38,550 bases of DNA, from assembly GCA_900545085.1 (NCBI GenBank), contig UQXU01000009.1, forward strand, positions 1 to 38,550. Reading direction: 5' to 3'. This stretch comes from an uncultured Eubacteriales bacterium. GTDB taxonomy: Bacteria > Bacillota > Clostridia > Christensenellales > Christensenellaceae. The position numbers and the translations under genes are program-made. Each line of letters opens with the position of its first letter. Position 1 is the first letter of the stretch. The notes under the pieces are model-generated. The model was not told the DNA's origin. It was given only the letters and a program-made list of their open reading frames with translations, and did no database searches. Positions 15,753-25,296 of the stretch are shown piece after piece.

Positions 15753-16048
15753 TGAAATTCAAACATGATATTATAAAGAGACCCATCCTCACAGAGAAGA
15801 GCTACGATCATATCGCGGGCAAGAGATATACCTTTGAGGTGGATGTAAACGCGCACAAGACGCAGATAAAACAGGCAATCGAAGAGATATTCGACGTTAA
15901 GGTTGCCAGTGTGAATACAGTTCGCACTCAGGGCAAGTGGAAGCGTCAGGGTCGCTACGTCGGCAAAACGCCCGAGGTAAAGAAGGCGTACGTAACGCTC
16001 AAAGAGGACTCCAAGGGAATCGAGTTCTTCGAGGGTATGGTACAGTAG
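15752..16048 (+). CDS. rplW: 50S ribosomal protein L23
   Basis: L23 sits at the tunnel exit and is the docking point for trigger factor and SRP. The 98 residues show [13 protein letters not shown] at the start, [26 protein letters not shown] and the basic loop [22 protein letters not shown]. It starts on the last base of the rplD stop (TAATG), so translation is probably coupled. Confidence 0.98.
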   Translation: MKFKHDIIKRPILTEKSYDHIAGKRYTFEVDVNAHKTQIKQAIEEIFDVKVASVNTVRTQGKWKRQGRYVGKTPEVKKAYVTLKEDSKGIEFFEGMVQ

Positions 16049-16061
16049 GAGGAAACTAATA

Positions 16062-16895
16062 ATGGCTATTAAAAAGTATAATCCGACTTCTCCGGGCAGA
16101 CGTTTCATGTCCGTATCCGCTTTTGAGGAAATCACAACTACAACTCCTGAGAAGTCGCTGCTCGCTCCGCTCAAGAAATCGGGCGGCAGAAACGTACACG
16201 GTCGCATAACAGTCCGTCACATCGGCGGCGGCGCAAAGCGCAAGTACAGAATCATCGACTTCAAGCGCAATAAAGACGGCGTTCCCGCTAAGGTTGCTAC
16301 TATCGAATACGATCCCAACCGCAGCGCAAACATCGCACTGCTCAATTATGCAGACGGCGAAAAGCGCTACATCATCGCTCCTCTGGGAATTAAGGTTGGA
16401 GACACAATCGTATCCGGCGAAAACGCAGACATCAAGCCCGGCAACTGCTTGAAGATAAAGAATATACCTGTAGGTACAATGATACACTGCATCGAGATTA
16501 AGCCCGGCAAAGGCGCGCAGCTCGTTCGCAGCGCAGGCAACGCAGCTCAGCTGATGGCTAAGGAAGGCGCTTACGCTCAGGTAAGACTGCCCTCCACAGA
16601 GGTTCGCATGATCCCCGTAGAGGCGAAGGCGACCATCGGTCAGGTAGGCAACCTTGACTATGAGAACATAAACCTCGGTAAAGCAGGCAGAAAGCGCCAC
16701 ATGGGCGTTCGTCCGACAGTTCGCGGTTCCGTCATGAACCCCTGCGACCACCCCCACGGCGGTGGTGAAGGTAAGTCTCCCGTTGGCCGTCCCGGCCCTG
16801 TTACTCCCTGGGGTAAGCCTGCTCTGGGTTACAAGACGAGAAAGACAAAGAATCCGACGTCCAAGTTTATCGTCAAGCGCAGAAGCGCTAAATAA
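16062..16895 (+). CDS. rplB: 50S ribosomal protein L2
   Basis: L2 is needed for subunit joining and peptidyl transfer. The 277-residue length is normal. The start [17 protein letters not shown], the RNA-binding stretch [17 protein letters not shown] and the C-terminal [12 protein letters not shown] with its conserved His are all present. GTAGGAGGAAAC precedes the ATG. A seven-base-pair hairpin overlaps its stop codon. Confidence 0.99.
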   Translation: MAIKKYNPTSPGRRFMSVSAFEEITTTTPEKSLLAPLKKSGGRNVHGRITVRHIGGGAKRKYRIIDFKRNKDGVPAKVATIEYDPNRSANIALLNYADGEKRYIIAPLGIKVGDTIVSGENADIKPGNCLKIKNIPVGTMIHCIEIKPGKGAQLVRSAGNAAQLMAKEGAYAQVRLPSTEVRMIPVEAKATIGQVGNLDYENINLGKAGRKRHMGVRPTVRGSVMNPCDHPHGGGEGKSPVGRPGPVTPWGKPALGYKTRKTKNPTSKFIVKRRSAK

Positions 16896-16906
16896 GCGAA
16901 GCGCTT
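16883..16906 (+). other. Hairpin over the rplB stop codon
   Basis: AAGCGCT (16883-16889) pairs with AGCGCTT (16900-16906) across a ten-base loop that contains the rplB stop. No T tract follows, so it is not a simple terminator. It might be an RNA-processing or stability element. Confidence 0.4.
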
Positions 16907-16928
16907 AATAGGAAGGAGCAATTAGCAT

Positions 16929-17201
16929 ATGAGTAGGTCTGTAAAAAAAGGCCCTTTCGTAGATACGAAGCTGCTGGCGAGAATCCAGCAGATGAACGAA
17001 AATAACGAGAAGAAGGTCCTCAAAACATGGTCTCGCGCTTCTACTATCTTCCCGGATATGGTAGCGCACACCATCGCAGTACACGACGGCAGAAAGTTCG
17101 TGCCCGTATATGTAACAGAGGACATGGTTGGTCACAAGCTGGGCGAATTCGCACCGACTCGCACGTTCCGCGGTCACGCAGGCGACAAGTCGTCCAGATA
17201 G
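16929..17201 (+). CDS. rpsS: 30S ribosomal protein S19
   Basis: S19 forms part of the 30S head near the A-site tRNA and is the RimM contact. The 90 residues begin [11 protein letters not shown] and carry [49 protein letters not shown], essentially the full signature. GGAAGGAG lies upstream of the ATG. Confidence 0.99.
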   Translation: MSRSVKKGPFVDTKLLARIQQMNENNEKKVLKTWSRASTIFPDMVAHTIAVHDGRKFVPVYVTEDMVGHKLGEFAPTRTFRGHAGDKSSR

Positions 17202-17218
17202 CAGGAGGATAAAGGTAA

Positions 17219-17605
17219 ATGGCAACACGGCAGAGAGAAAAAGCGCTCAAGAGACGTGAAGAAAAAGATAAGAGACCGAGAGCGGTAGCCAGATACGTCC
17301 GTATCTCCTCCAGCAAAGTCGGTATAGTACTCGACCTCATCCGCGGCAAGAACGTCGCCGAGGCAAAGGCTATACTTATGCACACTCCCAAAGCAGCGAG
17401 TGAGGTAGTGCTCAAGGTTCTGAACAGCGCAATTGCAAACGCTGAGAACAATCTCGAAAAGAACAGCGATACGTTGTTCGTGGCGGAATGCTACGCGGAC
17501 CAGGGTCCGACTTACAGAAGATACCGCCCCAGAGCACAGGGCAGAGCAACGCGCATTCGCAAGAGAACGAGCCACATCACAATTATTTTGGGCGAGCTTG
17601 AATAA
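17219..17605 (+). CDS. rplV: 50S ribosomal protein L22
   Basis: L22 lines the exit tunnel beside L4 and is a known site of macrolide-resistance changes. The 128 residues contain [25 protein letters not shown] at the N-terminal side and the tunnel hairpin [29 protein letters not shown]. Ahead of the core is a basic extension of about 25 residues ([17 protein letters not shown]). AGGAGG lies ahead of the start. Confidence 0.98.
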   Translation: MATRQREKALKRREEKDKRPRAVARYVRISSSKVGIVLDLIRGKNVAEAKAILMHTPKAASEVVLKVLNSAIANAENNLEKNSDTLFVAECYADQGPTYRRYRPRAQGRATRIRKRTSHITIILGELE

Positions 17606-17616
17606 GGAGGAGCATA

Positions 17617-18336
17617 ATGGGTCAAAAAGTAAATCCCCACGGATTCAGAGTTGGCGTAATCAAAGATTGGGACTCTCGTTGGGTGGCGAAAAGCAATAAG
17701 TTTTCTGATTATCTTGTAGAAGACGATAAGATCAGAAAGTTTGTAAAAAAGAAACTGTACGCAGCAGGCATCTCCAAGATTGAGATTGAGCGCGCAGCTA
17801 ACAAGATTTCTATCGGCATTTATACAGCTAAGCCGGGTATCGTAATCGGCAAGGGCGGCACAGGCATCGACGAGCTGAAGGCTGATCTGCTCAAGCTCAC
17901 GGGCAAGAATGTAGTAGTAAACATCATGGAAGTTCGCCGTCCCGATACTGATGCACAGCTCATCGCTGAGAATGTAGCGGCTCAGCTGGAAAGACGTATT
18001 TCCTTCCGCCGCGCTATGAAGCAGTCTATCGGCCGCTCCATGAAGGCGGGTCTCAAGGGCATCAAGATCATGACGTCCGGCAGACTCGGCGGCGCAGAGA
18101 TCGCGCGCACAGAGCAGTACCATGAGGGTTCTATCCCGCTGCAGACGCTCCGCGCGGATATCGACTATGGCTTCGCTGAGGCTCATACAACTTACGGCAG
18201 AATCGGCGTAAAAGTATGGACTTACAAAGGCGAGGTTCTCGGCAACCCTCTAAAGGAAAAGGCTAAGGGCGCATACGAGCCCAGAGATAACAGGAGAGAA
18301 GGAGGAAGACGCCATGTTAATGCCAAAAAGAGTTAA
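17617..18336 (+). CDS. rpsC: 30S ribosomal protein S3
   Basis: S3 forms part of the mRNA entry channel and has helicase-related function with S4 and S5. The 239 residues start [23 protein letters not shown]. They include the KH domain loop [17 protein letters not shown] and the C-terminal [31 protein letters not shown]. The last 23 bases overlap rplP, whose ribosome-binding site lies inside rpsC. Confidence 0.99.
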   Translation: MGQKVNPHGFRVGVIKDWDSRWVAKSNKFSDYLVEDDKIRKFVKKKLYAAGISKIEIERAANKISIGIYTAKPGIVIGKGGTGIDELKADLLKLTGKNVVVNIMEVRRPDTDAQLIAENVAAQLERRISFRRAMKQSIGRSMKAGLKGIKIMTSGRLGGAEIARTEQYHEGSIPLQTLRADIDYGFAEAHTTYGRIGVKVWTYKGEVLGNPLKEKAKGAYEPRDNRREGGRRHVNAKKS

Positions 18337-18754
18337 GCGCAGACGCGTACACCGCGGCCGCATGAAAGGCAAAGCTATGCGCGGCAACTTCGTAGCGTAT
18401 GGTGATTACGGCATAATGACAACAGAGCCGGGCTGGATTAAATCCAACCAGATAGAGGCTGCCCGTGTAGCTATGACTCGTTACATTAAAAGAGGCGGTA
18501 AGGTTTGGATTAAGATATTCCCCCACAAGCCCGTAACAAAGAAACCGGCTGAAACTCGAATGGGCAGCGGTAAAGGCGCTCCGGAGTTCTGGGTAGCAGT
18601 CGTAAAGCCGGGCAGAGTTCTTTTCGAAATCTCCGGCGTATCCGAGGAAGTAGCGCGTGAGGCTCTCCGCCTGGGCGCGATGAAGCTCCCCGTACATTGC
18701 AAATTCGTAAAGCGCGAGGACGCTAATATGACAGAAGGTGGTGAGCAGGCTTGA
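18314..18754 (+). CDS. rplP: 50S ribosomal protein L16
   Basis: L16 organises the A-site region of the 50S subunit. The 146 residues begin [15 protein letters not shown] and contain [39 protein letters not shown] and [16 protein letters not shown]. The ATG at 18314 is preferred over the ATG at 18320 because GGAGGAAG (18301-18308) is well placed for it and MLMPKR is the usual N-terminus in Bacillota. It overlaps rpsC upstream and shares bases with rpmC downstream. Confidence 0.98.
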   Translation: MLMPKRVKRRRVHRGRMKGKAMRGNFVAYGDYGIMTTEPGWIKSNQIEAARVAMTRYIKRGGKVWIKIFPHKPVTKKPAETRMGSGKGAPEFWVAVVKPGRVLFEISGVSEEVAREALRLGAMKLPVHCKFVKREDANMTEGGEQA

Positions 18755-18951
18755 AGGCAAAGACACTGCATGAGCTGAATGACGTAGAGCTGACACAGAA
18801 GCTGGAAGACCTGAAGGTAGAATTCTTTAACCTGCGTTTCCAGAAGGCTACAGGCCAGCTCGCAAATCCCAAGGCGATTACTGAAATCAAGAAGGATATC
18901 GCCAGAGTTAAGACGATAATCTGCGAGCGCGAGCACGCGGCGGCAAAGTAA
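18751..18951 (+). CDS. rpmC: 50S ribosomal protein L29
   Basis: L29 is a two-helix protein at the tunnel exit beside L23. The 66 residues show [35 protein letters not shown] and [16 protein letters not shown], the family pattern. The start is TTG, overlapping the rplP stop (TTGA), with AAGGTGGTGAG upstream. A rare start codon plus overlap suggests coupling to rplP translation. Confidence 0.96.
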   Translation: MKAKTLHELNDVELTQKLEDLKVEFFNLRFQKATGQLANPKAITEIKKDIARVKTIICEREHAAAK

Positions 18952-18963
18952 GGAGGCACTACT

Positions 18964-19218
18964 TTGGAAAGAAATCTGAGAAAGACCAAGCAGGGCGTAG
19001 TCGTTTCCGACAAGATGGATAAAACCATCGTCGTCGCGACAAAGACAAAAGAGAAGCACGGTCTGTACAACAAGACAGTAAACGTCACGACTAAGTTCAA
19101 AGTTCACGATGAGAACAATGAATGCGGCGTAGGCGATATCGTAAGAATAATGGAGACTCGTCCCCTTAGCAAGGACAAGAGGTGGAGACTGGTCGAAATT
19201 GTCGAGAAAGCTAAATAA
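18964..19218 (+). CDS. rpsQ: 30S ribosomal protein S17
   Basis: S17 is a primary 16S rRNA-binding protein of the 30S body. The 84 residues contain [19 protein letters not shown] and [26 protein letters not shown]. The start is TTG at 18964 after AAGGAGGCACTAC, giving the usual N-terminus ([11 protein letters not shown]). It is the second TTG start in a row in this cluster. Confidence 0.97.
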   Translation: MERNLRKTKQGVVVSDKMDKTIVVATKTKEKHGLYNKTVNVTTKFKVHDENNECGVGDIVRIMETRPLSKDKRWRLVEIVEKAK

Positions 19219-19239
19219 CCTATATAAGGAGGCAGCAAT

Positions 19240-19608
19240 ATGATTCAGCCAGAAACACGCCTGAAGGTAGCTGATAACTCCGGGGCAAAGGTCATACAGT
19301 GCATCAAAGTGCTGGGCGGCTCGATGAAGAGGAGCGCGGGAATTGGAGACGTTATCGTCGCTTCCGTTAAGACTGCCACCCCCGGCGGCGTTGTTAAGAA
19401 AAAAGATGTTGTTAAAGCTGTTATAGTCCGCACGGTGACAGGCGTAAGACGTCCCGACGGTTCCTACATAAAGTTCGACGAGAACGCAGCAGTAATCATA
19501 GATAATAATAAGCAGCCCAGAGGCACCCGTATTTTCGGGCCGGTAGCCAGAGAGATCAGAGACAGAGATTACATGAAGATCATCTCTCTCGCTCCCGAAG
19601 TGCTGTAG
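19240..19608 (+). CDS. rplN: 50S ribosomal protein L14
   Basis: L14 lies at the subunit interface. The 122 residues begin [28 protein letters not shown] and carry [15 protein letters not shown], the segment [21 protein letters not shown] and the closing [23 protein letters not shown]. All are highly conserved. AAGGAGGCAGCAAT precedes the ATG. Confidence 0.99.
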   Translation: MIQPETRLKVADNSGAKVIQCIKVLGGSMKRSAGIGDVIVASVKTATPGGVVKKKDVVKAVIVRTVTGVRRPDGSYIKFDENAAVIIDNNKQPRGTRIFGPVAREIRDRDYMKIISLAPEVL

Positions 19609-19623
19609 GAAGGAGAGCTGACT

Positions 19624-19947
19624 ATGGCAGGACTACATATAAAGAAGGATGACAAAGTAGTTGTCATCACAGGAAAAGAAAAGGGTAAAGAGGGTAAGGT
19701 CGTCACAGCTATGCCTAAGAACGGCAAAGTAGTCGTAGAAGGCGTAAACGTAGTGACAAAGCATCAGAAGCCCAGAGGTCAGATGGACCCCGGCGGCATC
19801 CAGAAGGTGGAAGCTGCTATCGACGCTTCCAACGTGATGCTCGTCTGCCCCAAATGCGGCAAAGCTACAAGAGCGGCGAGAAAAATTCTCGATAACGGCA
19901 CAAAGGTTCGCGTCTGCAAGAAGTGCGGCGAAGCTATTGAGAACTAA
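19624..19947 (+). CDS. rplX: 50S ribosomal protein L24
   Basis: L24 is an assembly initiator near the tunnel exit. The 107 residues have the KOW motif [29 protein letters not shown] and a C-terminal CPKCGK...CKKCGE pair of CxxC motifs that could bind zinc. The last base of the stop codon begins an ATG (TAATGG), but the ribosome-binding site within that stretch points to the next ATG as the rplE start. Confidence 0.98.
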   Translation: MAGLHIKKDDKVVVITGKEKGKEGKVVTAMPKNGKVVVEGVNVVTKHQKPRGQMDPGGIQKVEAAIDASNVMLVCPKCGKATRAARKILDNGTKVRVCKKCGEAIEN

Positions 19948-19961
19948 TGGAGGGTAAGATC

Positions 19962-20501
19962 ATGGCAAGACTTAGAGATACATACAATCAAGAGATCGTA
20001 CCCGCTATGATGAACAAGTTCGGATATAAGAACGTAATGCAGGTGCCGAAGCTCGATAAGATAGTTATCAACATGGGTATGGGCGATATTAAAGACAACC
20101 CGAAGCTGCTGGACAGCGCTCTCAACGAGCTGTCTATCATCTCCGGTCAGAAGCCCATCGTAACAGTGGCAAAGAAGTCCGTCGCTAACTTCAAGCTCAG
20201 AGAAGGCATGAAGGTGGGTGCAAAGGTAACTCTGCGCAGCGACCGCATGTACGAGTTCATGGATAAGCTGATCTCCATCACAATCCCGCGCGTGCGTGAC
20301 TTCCGTGGTCTGTCCGCTACGTCTTTCGACGGCAGAGGCAACTACGCAATGGGCTTTAAAGAGCAGCTCGTTTTCCCCGAAATCGAGTACGATAAGGTGG
20401 AAAAGATTCGCGGTATGGATATCATAATCGTAACAACTGCGAAGACAGACGAAGAAGCGAGAGAAATGCTCGGGCTGATGGGTATGCCCTTTAAAAAGTG
20501 A
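19962..20501 (+). CDS. rplE: 50S ribosomal protein L5
   Basis: L5 binds 5S rRNA and contacts the P-site tRNA. Starting at 19962 it has 179 residues, the usual length. This ATG follows TGGAGGG by seven bases, whereas the in-frame ATG at 19947 would contain that site within its own coding sequence. Motifs are [32 protein letters not shown] and the C-terminal [20 protein letters not shown]. Confidence 0.97.
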   Translation: MARLRDTYNQEIVPAMMNKFGYKNVMQVPKLDKIVINMGMGDIKDNPKLLDSALNELSIISGQKPIVTVAKKSVANFKLREGMKVGAKVTLRSDRMYEFMDKLISITIPRVRDFRGLSATSFDGRGNYAMGFKEQLVFPEIEYDKVEKIRGMDIIIVTTAKTDEEAREMLGLMGMPFKK

Positions 20502-20512
20502 GGATAACATAA

Positions 20513-20698
20513 ATGGCTAAAAAAGCAATGGTTTTAAAGCAGCAAAAAGGGTCTAAGTTCTCTACGAGAAATTACACAAGATGCCGTATCTGCGGCAGAC
20601 CCCATTCTGTGCTTAGAAAATACGGCATTTGCCGTATCTGCTTTAGAGAACTTGCGTACCGCGGTCAGATCCCGGGCGTAAAGAAATCTAGCTGGTAA
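20513..20698 (+). CDS. rpsN: 30S ribosomal protein S14, zinc-binding type
   Basis: S14 completes the 30S head. At 61 residues it is the short, zinc-binding form (type Z) with Cys24, Cys27, Cys40 and Cys43 in CRICGRP and CRICFRE. It ends [17 protein letters not shown], the family signature. TGAGGATAAC precedes the ATG. The presence of this form suggests that a zinc-free paralogue elsewhere would be needed under zinc starvation; none is in the window. Confidence 0.98.
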   Translation: MAKKAMVLKQQKGSKFSTRNYTRCRICGRPHSVLRKYGICRICFRELAYRGQIPGVKKSSW

Positions 20699-20731
20699 AC
20701 TTTAGGCACATATTAAGAAGGAGGAACAAAC

Positions 20732-21130
20732 ATGCCGGTTACGGATCCTGTAGCAGATATGCTGACTCGCATCAGAAACGCGCTCGTAAACAAGAGTGAA
20801 GTCGTTCAGATGCCTGCTTCCAAAATGAAGCTTGCTATCGCAAAGACAATGCTCAAAGAGGGCTTTATCAAAGGCTGCGAGGTTGTAGAGGATGGCGTCC
20901 AGGGGACGCTCAAAATTAGACTGAAATACGGCGCTAATGGTGAAAACGTCATTAACGGTCTGAAGAAAATAAGCAAGCCCGGTCTGAGAGTTTATGCGCG
21001 CAAGGATCAGATCCCGAAGGTTCTCAACGGCCTTGGTATCGCGATAATCTCCACGTCCAAGGGTATCGTCACTGATAAAGAAGCCAGAAACGCTGGCGTC
21101 GGCGGCGAAGTAATTGCATATATCTGGTAA
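20732..21130 (+). CDS. rpsH: 30S ribosomal protein S8
   Basis: S8 is a central-domain assembly protein and, in E. coli, the repressor of the spc operon. The 132 residues include [18 protein letters not shown] at the start, the linker [22 protein letters not shown] and the C-terminal [32 protein letters not shown] lies ahead of the ATG. Confidence 0.98.
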   Translation: MPVTDPVADMLTRIRNALVNKSEVVQMPASKMKLAIAKTMLKEGFIKGCEVVEDGVQGTLKIRLKYGANGENVINGLKKISKPGLRVYARKDQIPKVLNGLGIAIISTSKGIVTDKEARNAGVGGEVIAYIW

Positions 21131-21167
21131 TAAATAAACAAGCATAAACGAAAGGTGCAACGTAAAA

Positions 21168-21707
21168 ATGTCAAGAATAGGAAAACTTCCTGTCACGCTG
21201 CCTGCAGGCGTTACGGCCGAGCTTTCGGACGGCAACGTACTTAAGGTCAAGGGACCGAAGGGCGAGCTCACCCAACAGTTCAGCGGCGACATGGAAATTA
21301 AAATAGACGCTGGCGTTATCACAGTCACGCGTCCTTCGGACGACAAAAAGCACAGAGCGCTCCATGGGCTTACACGCGCTCTCATCAACAACATGGTTCA
21401 GGGCGTACACGCCGAGTTCGCAAAAGAACTGGAAATCATCGGTGTAGGTTACAGAGCTGCGCTCTCCGGAAAGAAGCTCACGCTTAACCTCGGTTTCTCT
21501 CACCCCGTAGAGGTAGAGCAGCCCGCAGGTATCACGTTCGAAGTGCCCAACAACAACAGCATCATCGTCAAGGGCATTGACAAGCAGCTTGTAGGGCAGG
21601 TTGCGGCTAACATCCGCGAGCTGCGTCCGCCGGAGCCTTATAAAGGCAAGGGTATTCGCTATAAGGGCGAGTATGTACGCCGCAAAGAAGGCAAGTCCGG
21701 AATGTAA
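21168..21707 (+). CDS. rplF: 50S ribosomal protein L6
   Basis: L6 sits by the sarcin-ricin loop where translation factors bind. The 179 residues form the expected two related domains, starting [14 protein letters not shown] with [10 protein letters not shown]. They close with [28 protein letters not shown], the conserved C-terminal segment. An AAAGGTG site precedes the ATG, weaker than those of its neighbours. Confidence 0.98.
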   Translation: MSRIGKLPVTLPAGVTAELSDGNVLKVKGPKGELTQQFSGDMEIKIDAGVITVTRPSDDKKHRALHGLTRALINNMVQGVHAEFAKELEIIGVGYRAALSGKKLTLNLGFSHPVEVEQPAGITFEVPNNNSIIVKGIDKQLVGQVAANIRELRPPEPYKGKGIRYKGEYVRRKEGKSGM

Positions 21708-21726
21708 TGGGAGGTTCTTTTAGAAT

Positions 21727-22095
21727 ATGATTAAGAAAATAGATAAGAATGCTATTCGCAAAGGACGTCACCAGCGCATTCGCAATAAAATCAGCGGAAC
21801 GGCTGAGCGCCCGAGAATGAATGTATACAGAAGCAACGCGAACATTTATGTTCAGGTTATAGACGACGTGAAGGGTCACACAATTTGCTCCTGCTCCACT
21901 CTCGATAAAGAGATCGCTCCTCAAATCGCGGATATGACAAAAGAGCAGGCTGCGAAGCTCGTCGGGGAGACAGCAGCGAAGAGAGCTATCGCTGCCGGTA
22001 TCAAGGAAGTAGTATTTGACCGCGGCGGATACCTTTACACAGGCAGAGTCGCTAACGTGGCGGACGGCGCTAGAGAAGCCGGCCTCACGCTGTAA
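21727..22095 (+). CDS. rplR: 50S ribosomal protein L18
   Basis: L18 carries 5S rRNA into the central protuberance with L5. The 122 residues show [34 protein letters not shown] and the C-terminal GVKE-type stretch [34 protein letters not shown] precedes the ATG. Ordinary in length and position. Confidence 0.98.
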   Translation: MIKKIDKNAIRKGRHQRIRNKISGTAERPRMNVYRSNANIYVQVIDDVKGHTICSCSTLDKEIAPQIADMTKEQAAKLVGETAAKRAIAAGIKEVVFDRGGYLYTGRVANVADGAREAGLTL

Positions 22096-22110
22096 GAGGA
22101 GGACGAAAAA

Positions 22111-22611
22111 ATGCAACGCATAGATGCAAGCACATTAGATCTCAAGACTAAGCTCGTATCCGTCAACCGCGTAGCTAAGACCGTAAAAGGCGGCAGAAAC
22201 ATGCGCTTCAGCGCCCTCGTAGTAGTTGGCGATGAAAACGGCCATGTCGGATGCGGCATGGGCAAAGCGGCGGAAATCCCCGAGGCGATTCGCAAGGCAG
22301 AGGATGCAGCTAAGAGAAGCATGATCGAGGTGCCCTTCGACGGTACAACGATCCCGCATGAAGTTATCGGCGCTTTCAGCCGCGGCAGAATTCACATGAT
22401 GCCCGCTAAAGAAGGTACCGGCGTACTCGCGGGCGGTCACGCACGTGCGGTACTCGAGCTGGCAGGTATTAAGGATATCAGAGCTAAATCTCAGGGCTCT
22501 AACAACCCGATCAACTGCGTTAAGGCTACTATCGCCGGTCTCGCTGAGCTGCGTACAGCTGAGCAGGTAGCTAAGCTTCGCGGTGTACCTGTAGAGCACT
22601 TAGGGAGGTAA
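22111..22611 (+). CDS. rpsE: 30S ribosomal protein S5
   Basis: S5 supports decoding accuracy and the mRNA entry channel. The 166 residues carry the double-stranded-RNA-binding segment [36 protein letters not shown]. The loop [19 protein letters not shown] and the closing [12 protein letters not shown] are also present. AGAGGAGGAC lies ahead of the ATG. Confidence 0.99.
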   Translation: MQRIDASTLDLKTKLVSVNRVAKTVKGGRNMRFSALVVVGDENGHVGCGMGKAAEIPEAIRKAEDAAKRSMIEVPFDGTTIPHEVIGAFSRGRIHMMPAKEGTGVLAGGHARAVLELAGIKDIRAKSQGSNNPINCVKATIAGLAELRTAEQVAKLRGVPVEHLGR

Positions 22612-22617
22612 AGGGCT

Positions 22618-22797
22618 ATGGCACAGTTAAAAGTAACACTCGTAAAAAGCCCTATAGGCTGCAAGCAGGACCAGAAGGATACAGTTAAAGCACTCGGCCT
22701 GCGCAAGCTCCATCAGACAGTTATTAAAGAAGACAACGGCCCCATCAGAGGTCAGATTTTCAAAGTAAAGCATCTTCTTTCTGTCGAAGAAATATAA
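22618..22797 (+). CDS. rpmD: 50S ribosomal protein L30
   Basis: L30 is a small 50S surface protein. The gene is 59 codons from ATG 22618 to TAA 22795-22797. The protein [35 protein letters not shown] shows the family pattern of a KSPIG loop and a GLRKLHQTV helix. It starts six bases after rpsE ends, with AGGGAGG spanning the rpsE stop region. It is found by reading between rpsE and rplO. Confidence 0.97.
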   Translation: MAQLKVTLVKSPIGCKQDQKDTVKALGLRKLHQTVIKEDNGPIRGQIFKVKHLLSVEEI

Positions 22798-22810
22798 GGA
22801 GGGCTTAGAC

Positions 22811-23254
22811 ATGAAACTTCATGAACTCAAACCCGCTGAAGGCGCGAGACACTCTGAGAAGAGAGTCGGCAGAGGCACAGGCTCCGGCATAGGCAAGACT
22901 TCTGCTCGCGGTCAGAAGGGTCAGAAGGCAAGAAGCGGCGGCGGCGTACGCCCCGGATTCGAAGGCGGTCAGATGCCGCTCACAAGAAGAATCCCCAAGA
23001 GAGGCTTCACAAATATATTTGCAAAGACATATGCTACAATCAATGTAGCTGATCTGGAGTGCTTCGAAGACGGCACAGAGATTACAGCACAGTTCCTGAA
23101 AGAAGTCGGTTTCGTAAAGAAAATCGGCGATGGTCTGAAGGTTTTGGGCGATGGCGAGCTGACAAAGAAGCTCAGCGTCAAGGCGGTCAAATTCACTAAG
23201 ACAGCGCAGCAGAAGATAGAAGCTGCCGGCGGCAGTGTTGAGGTGATTGGCTAA
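22811..23254 (+). CDS. rplO: 50S ribosomal protein L15
   Basis: L15 is a late 50S assembly protein. The 147 residues have the Gly/Arg-rich N-terminal tail ([50 protein letters not shown]) and a globular C-terminal part. AAGGAGGGC precedes the ATG. Its stop overlaps the secY start by one base. Confidence 0.98.
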   Translation: MKLHELKPAEGARHSEKRVGRGTGSGIGKTSARGQKGQKARSGGGVRPGFEGGQMPLTRRIPKRGFTNIFAKTYATINVADLECFEDGTEITAQFLKEVGFVKKIGDGLKVLGDGELTKKLSVKAVKFTKTAQQKIEAAGGSVEVIG

Positions 23255-24516
23255 TGTTCAAGGTCTTAGGGAATGCCTGGAAAATCGAAGAATTAAGAAA
23301 AAAGATACTGTTCACTCTGCTGATACTGTTCATATACAGACTGGGATGCTTCGTTCCGGTGCCGGGTGTTAATGTATCATATATCCAGGAAATGGTGGGC
23401 GAATATTCCGCGCTGTCGTTCCTTGACCTGTTTTCGGGCGGCAGCCTCTCCAACATGACGCTGTTCGCTCTCGGCGTAATGCCGTATATCAACGCATCCA
23501 TTATAATGAATTTGCTCTGCGTGGCTATCCCCGCTCTCGAGAGAATGACAAAAGAGGGCGACGACGGCAGAAGAAAGATCACAAAGATCACGCGCATTGT
23601 AACGCTGATTTTGGCGGTAATTCAGTCCGCCGGCATAATGCTTTCGATGGGCAGCTCGGCTATGATCTCGGCAGACTTCTTCTCTTACTTGGTAGTAGTC
23701 CTGACGCTTACGGCAGGCTCCTGCCTTGTTATGTGGATGGGGGAAAGAGTAAACGAGAAGGGAATCGGAAACGGTATATCCCTTATCATCTTTATAAACA
23801 TACTCAGCTCCTTCCCGGGCTACATATGGACGATAGGTCAGAATGTTGCTCTGGGCACGACGGCTTGGTATGTACCCGTAATCCTGATTGTTATTGCGCT
23901 GGCTATTATTACGCTGATAACATACATGGATATGGGCGAACGCAGAATCCCGGTGCAGTACGCTAAGCGCGTGGTAGGACGCAAGCAGTACGGCGGACAA
24001 TCGACGTATATCCCTATGAAAGTCAACGCTTCCGGTGTTATGCCGCTGATTTTCGCGATTACGTTCATTCAGTTCCCGTATATGCTATGCCAGATTTTCT
24101 GGCCGGACAGCGCGTTTTTCAACTGGTACACTAAATGGCTCGCAGCAGGCTCGCTGATATATATGGTGGTTTATTTCCTGCTGATACTGTTCTTCTCGTA
24201 TTTCTATTCGCAGATAAGCTTCAATCCGATTGATGTTGCGAATAACATGCAGCAGTACGGCGGATTTATCCCCGGCATTCGCCCGGGACGCCCGACAAGC
24301 GAGTATCTCTCAAAGATTCTCTCTAAGATAACATTTTTCGGTGCGATTTTCCTTGCTATAGTAGCAGCTGTGCCGACGGTGTTCTCCAGTGCGACAGGCG
24401 TGGCGAGCGCTTTCGGTGCGACGAGTTTGTTGATTATAGTAAGCGTTGCGCTTGAAACAATCAGACAGATTGAATCGCAGATGATGATGCGCCATTACAA
24501 AGGATTTCTTAAATAA
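23254..24516 (+). CDS. secY: Protein translocase channel subunit SecY
   Basis: SecY forms the membrane channel through which SecA- and SRP-targeted proteins are exported or inserted. The 420 residues contain about ten hydrophobic segments. Recognisable stretches are FIYRLGCFVPVPGVN near the N-terminus, SLSNMTLFALGVMPYINASIIM (the plug/TM2 region), GMGERVNEKGIGNGISLIIF and the cytoplasmic loop RRIPVQYAKRVVGRKQYGGQSTYIP, with GFIPGIRPGRPTSEYL after TM8. It starts on the last base of the rplO stop (TAATG). Together with FtsY and Ffh in this window it completes most of the cotranslational export route. Confidence 0.99.
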   Translation: MFKVLGNAWKIEELRKKILFTLLILFIYRLGCFVPVPGVNVSYIQEMVGEYSALSFLDLFSGGSLSNMTLFALGVMPYINASIIMNLLCVAIPALERMTKEGDDGRRKITKITRIVTLILAVIQSAGIMLSMGSSAMISADFFSYLVVVLTLTAGSCLVMWMGERVNEKGIGNGISLIIFINILSSFPGYIWTIGQNVALGTTAWYVPVILIVIALAIITLITYMDMGERRIPVQYAKRVVGRKQYGGQSTYIPMKVNASGVMPLIFAITFIQFPYMLCQIFWPDSAFFNWYTKWLAAGSLIYMVVYFLLILFFSYFYSQISFNPIDVANNMQQYGGFIPGIRPGRPTSEYLSKILSKITFFGAIFLAIVAAVPTVFSSATGVASAFGATSLLIIVSVALETIRQIESQMMMRHYKGFLK

Positions 24517-24531
24517 TAAGTAAAGCACGAA

Positions 24532-24588
24532 CGCAGTATGGAGGCCGCCCCTCCTGCTGCGGCTTTAGTGCGCATAGGCAAAATGCGC
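24532..24588 (+). promoter_or_regulatory. Two stable hairpins between secY and adk
   Basis: Hairpin one pairs CGCAG/CTGCG and GGAGG/CCTCC (24532-24561); hairpin two pairs GCGCAT (24570-24575) with ATGCGC (24583-24588). No T tract follows either, so they do not look like plain terminators. They lie 56 bases before the adk start. Confidence 0.45.
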
Positions 24589-24643
24589 CTTGCATATATG
24601 TCAAGGTGAAGCGTTTTTCGACGATATTAGGAGAAATAATAGA

Positions 24644-25261
24644 ATGAATGTAATTTTCTTAGGCCCTCCCGGAGCGGGCAAGGGTACAATTGCGGCAGAA
24701 ATCAAAGGGAAGCTCAATCTTGAGCACCTCTCCACCGGCGATATGCTCAGAAGCGAAATAAAGCAGGGCACAGAACTGGGAAAGATGGCTAAGTCTTACA
24801 TTGACAAAGGCGACTTGGTACCTGATCAGGTGATAATCGACATGGTAGCAGAAAAGCTCAAAAACGCAGAGGGAGGAATCCTTTTTGACGGTTTCCCGCG
24901 TACGGTCGAGCAAGCTAAGGCTCTTGACAATATTGCAACGATAGATGCTGTTATAAATCTGTCTACAACAGTAGATGTAATAATAGACAGAATATGCTCC
25001 CGCAAGGTCTGCAAGAGCTGCGGCGCAGTGTACAACACTCACGTTATAGGCGAACAGGCAGAGTGCGACAAGTGCCATGGCGAGCTTTACACTCGTCCCG
25101 ATGACAATGAGGAGACAGTCCGCAATCGCTTTGAAGTTTATGAAAAGTCTACAGCTCCTCTCGTGGGATACTATGAGGAGAAAGGCATAGTCACGACTAT
25201 TGAGGCGAATCAATCGGTAGAGGCTGTGGCGGCTGAGTGCATGGCGGCGCTGACTAAATAA
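24644..25261 (+). CDS. adk: Adenylate kinase, zinc-binding long form
   Basis: Adenylate kinase interconverts ATP + AMP and 2 ADP. The 205 residues show the P-loop GPPGAGKGT (7-15), the AMP-binding LSTGDMLR (29-36) and FDGFPRT (81-87). The LID domain has Cys123, Cys126, Cys141 and Cys144 forming a structural zinc site, as in many Gram-positives. The ATG at 24644 follows TAGGAG and gives the classic MNVIFLGPPGAGKG start; the upstream in-frame ATG at 24590 overlaps the second hairpin and lacks such a site. Confidence 0.98.
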   Translation: MNVIFLGPPGAGKGTIAAEIKGKLNLEHLSTGDMLRSEIKQGTELGKMAKSYIDKGDLVPDQVIIDMVAEKLKNAEGGILFDGFPRTVEQAKALDNIATIDAVINLSTTVDVIIDRICSRKVCKSCGAVYNTHVIGEQAECDKCHGELYTRPDDNEETVRNRFEVYEKSTAPLVGYYEEKGIVTTIEANQSVEAVAAECMAALTK

Positions 25262-25296
25262 TTGTGTTCGCGGCGAATTAAGTAGGAAAGGGCAAA

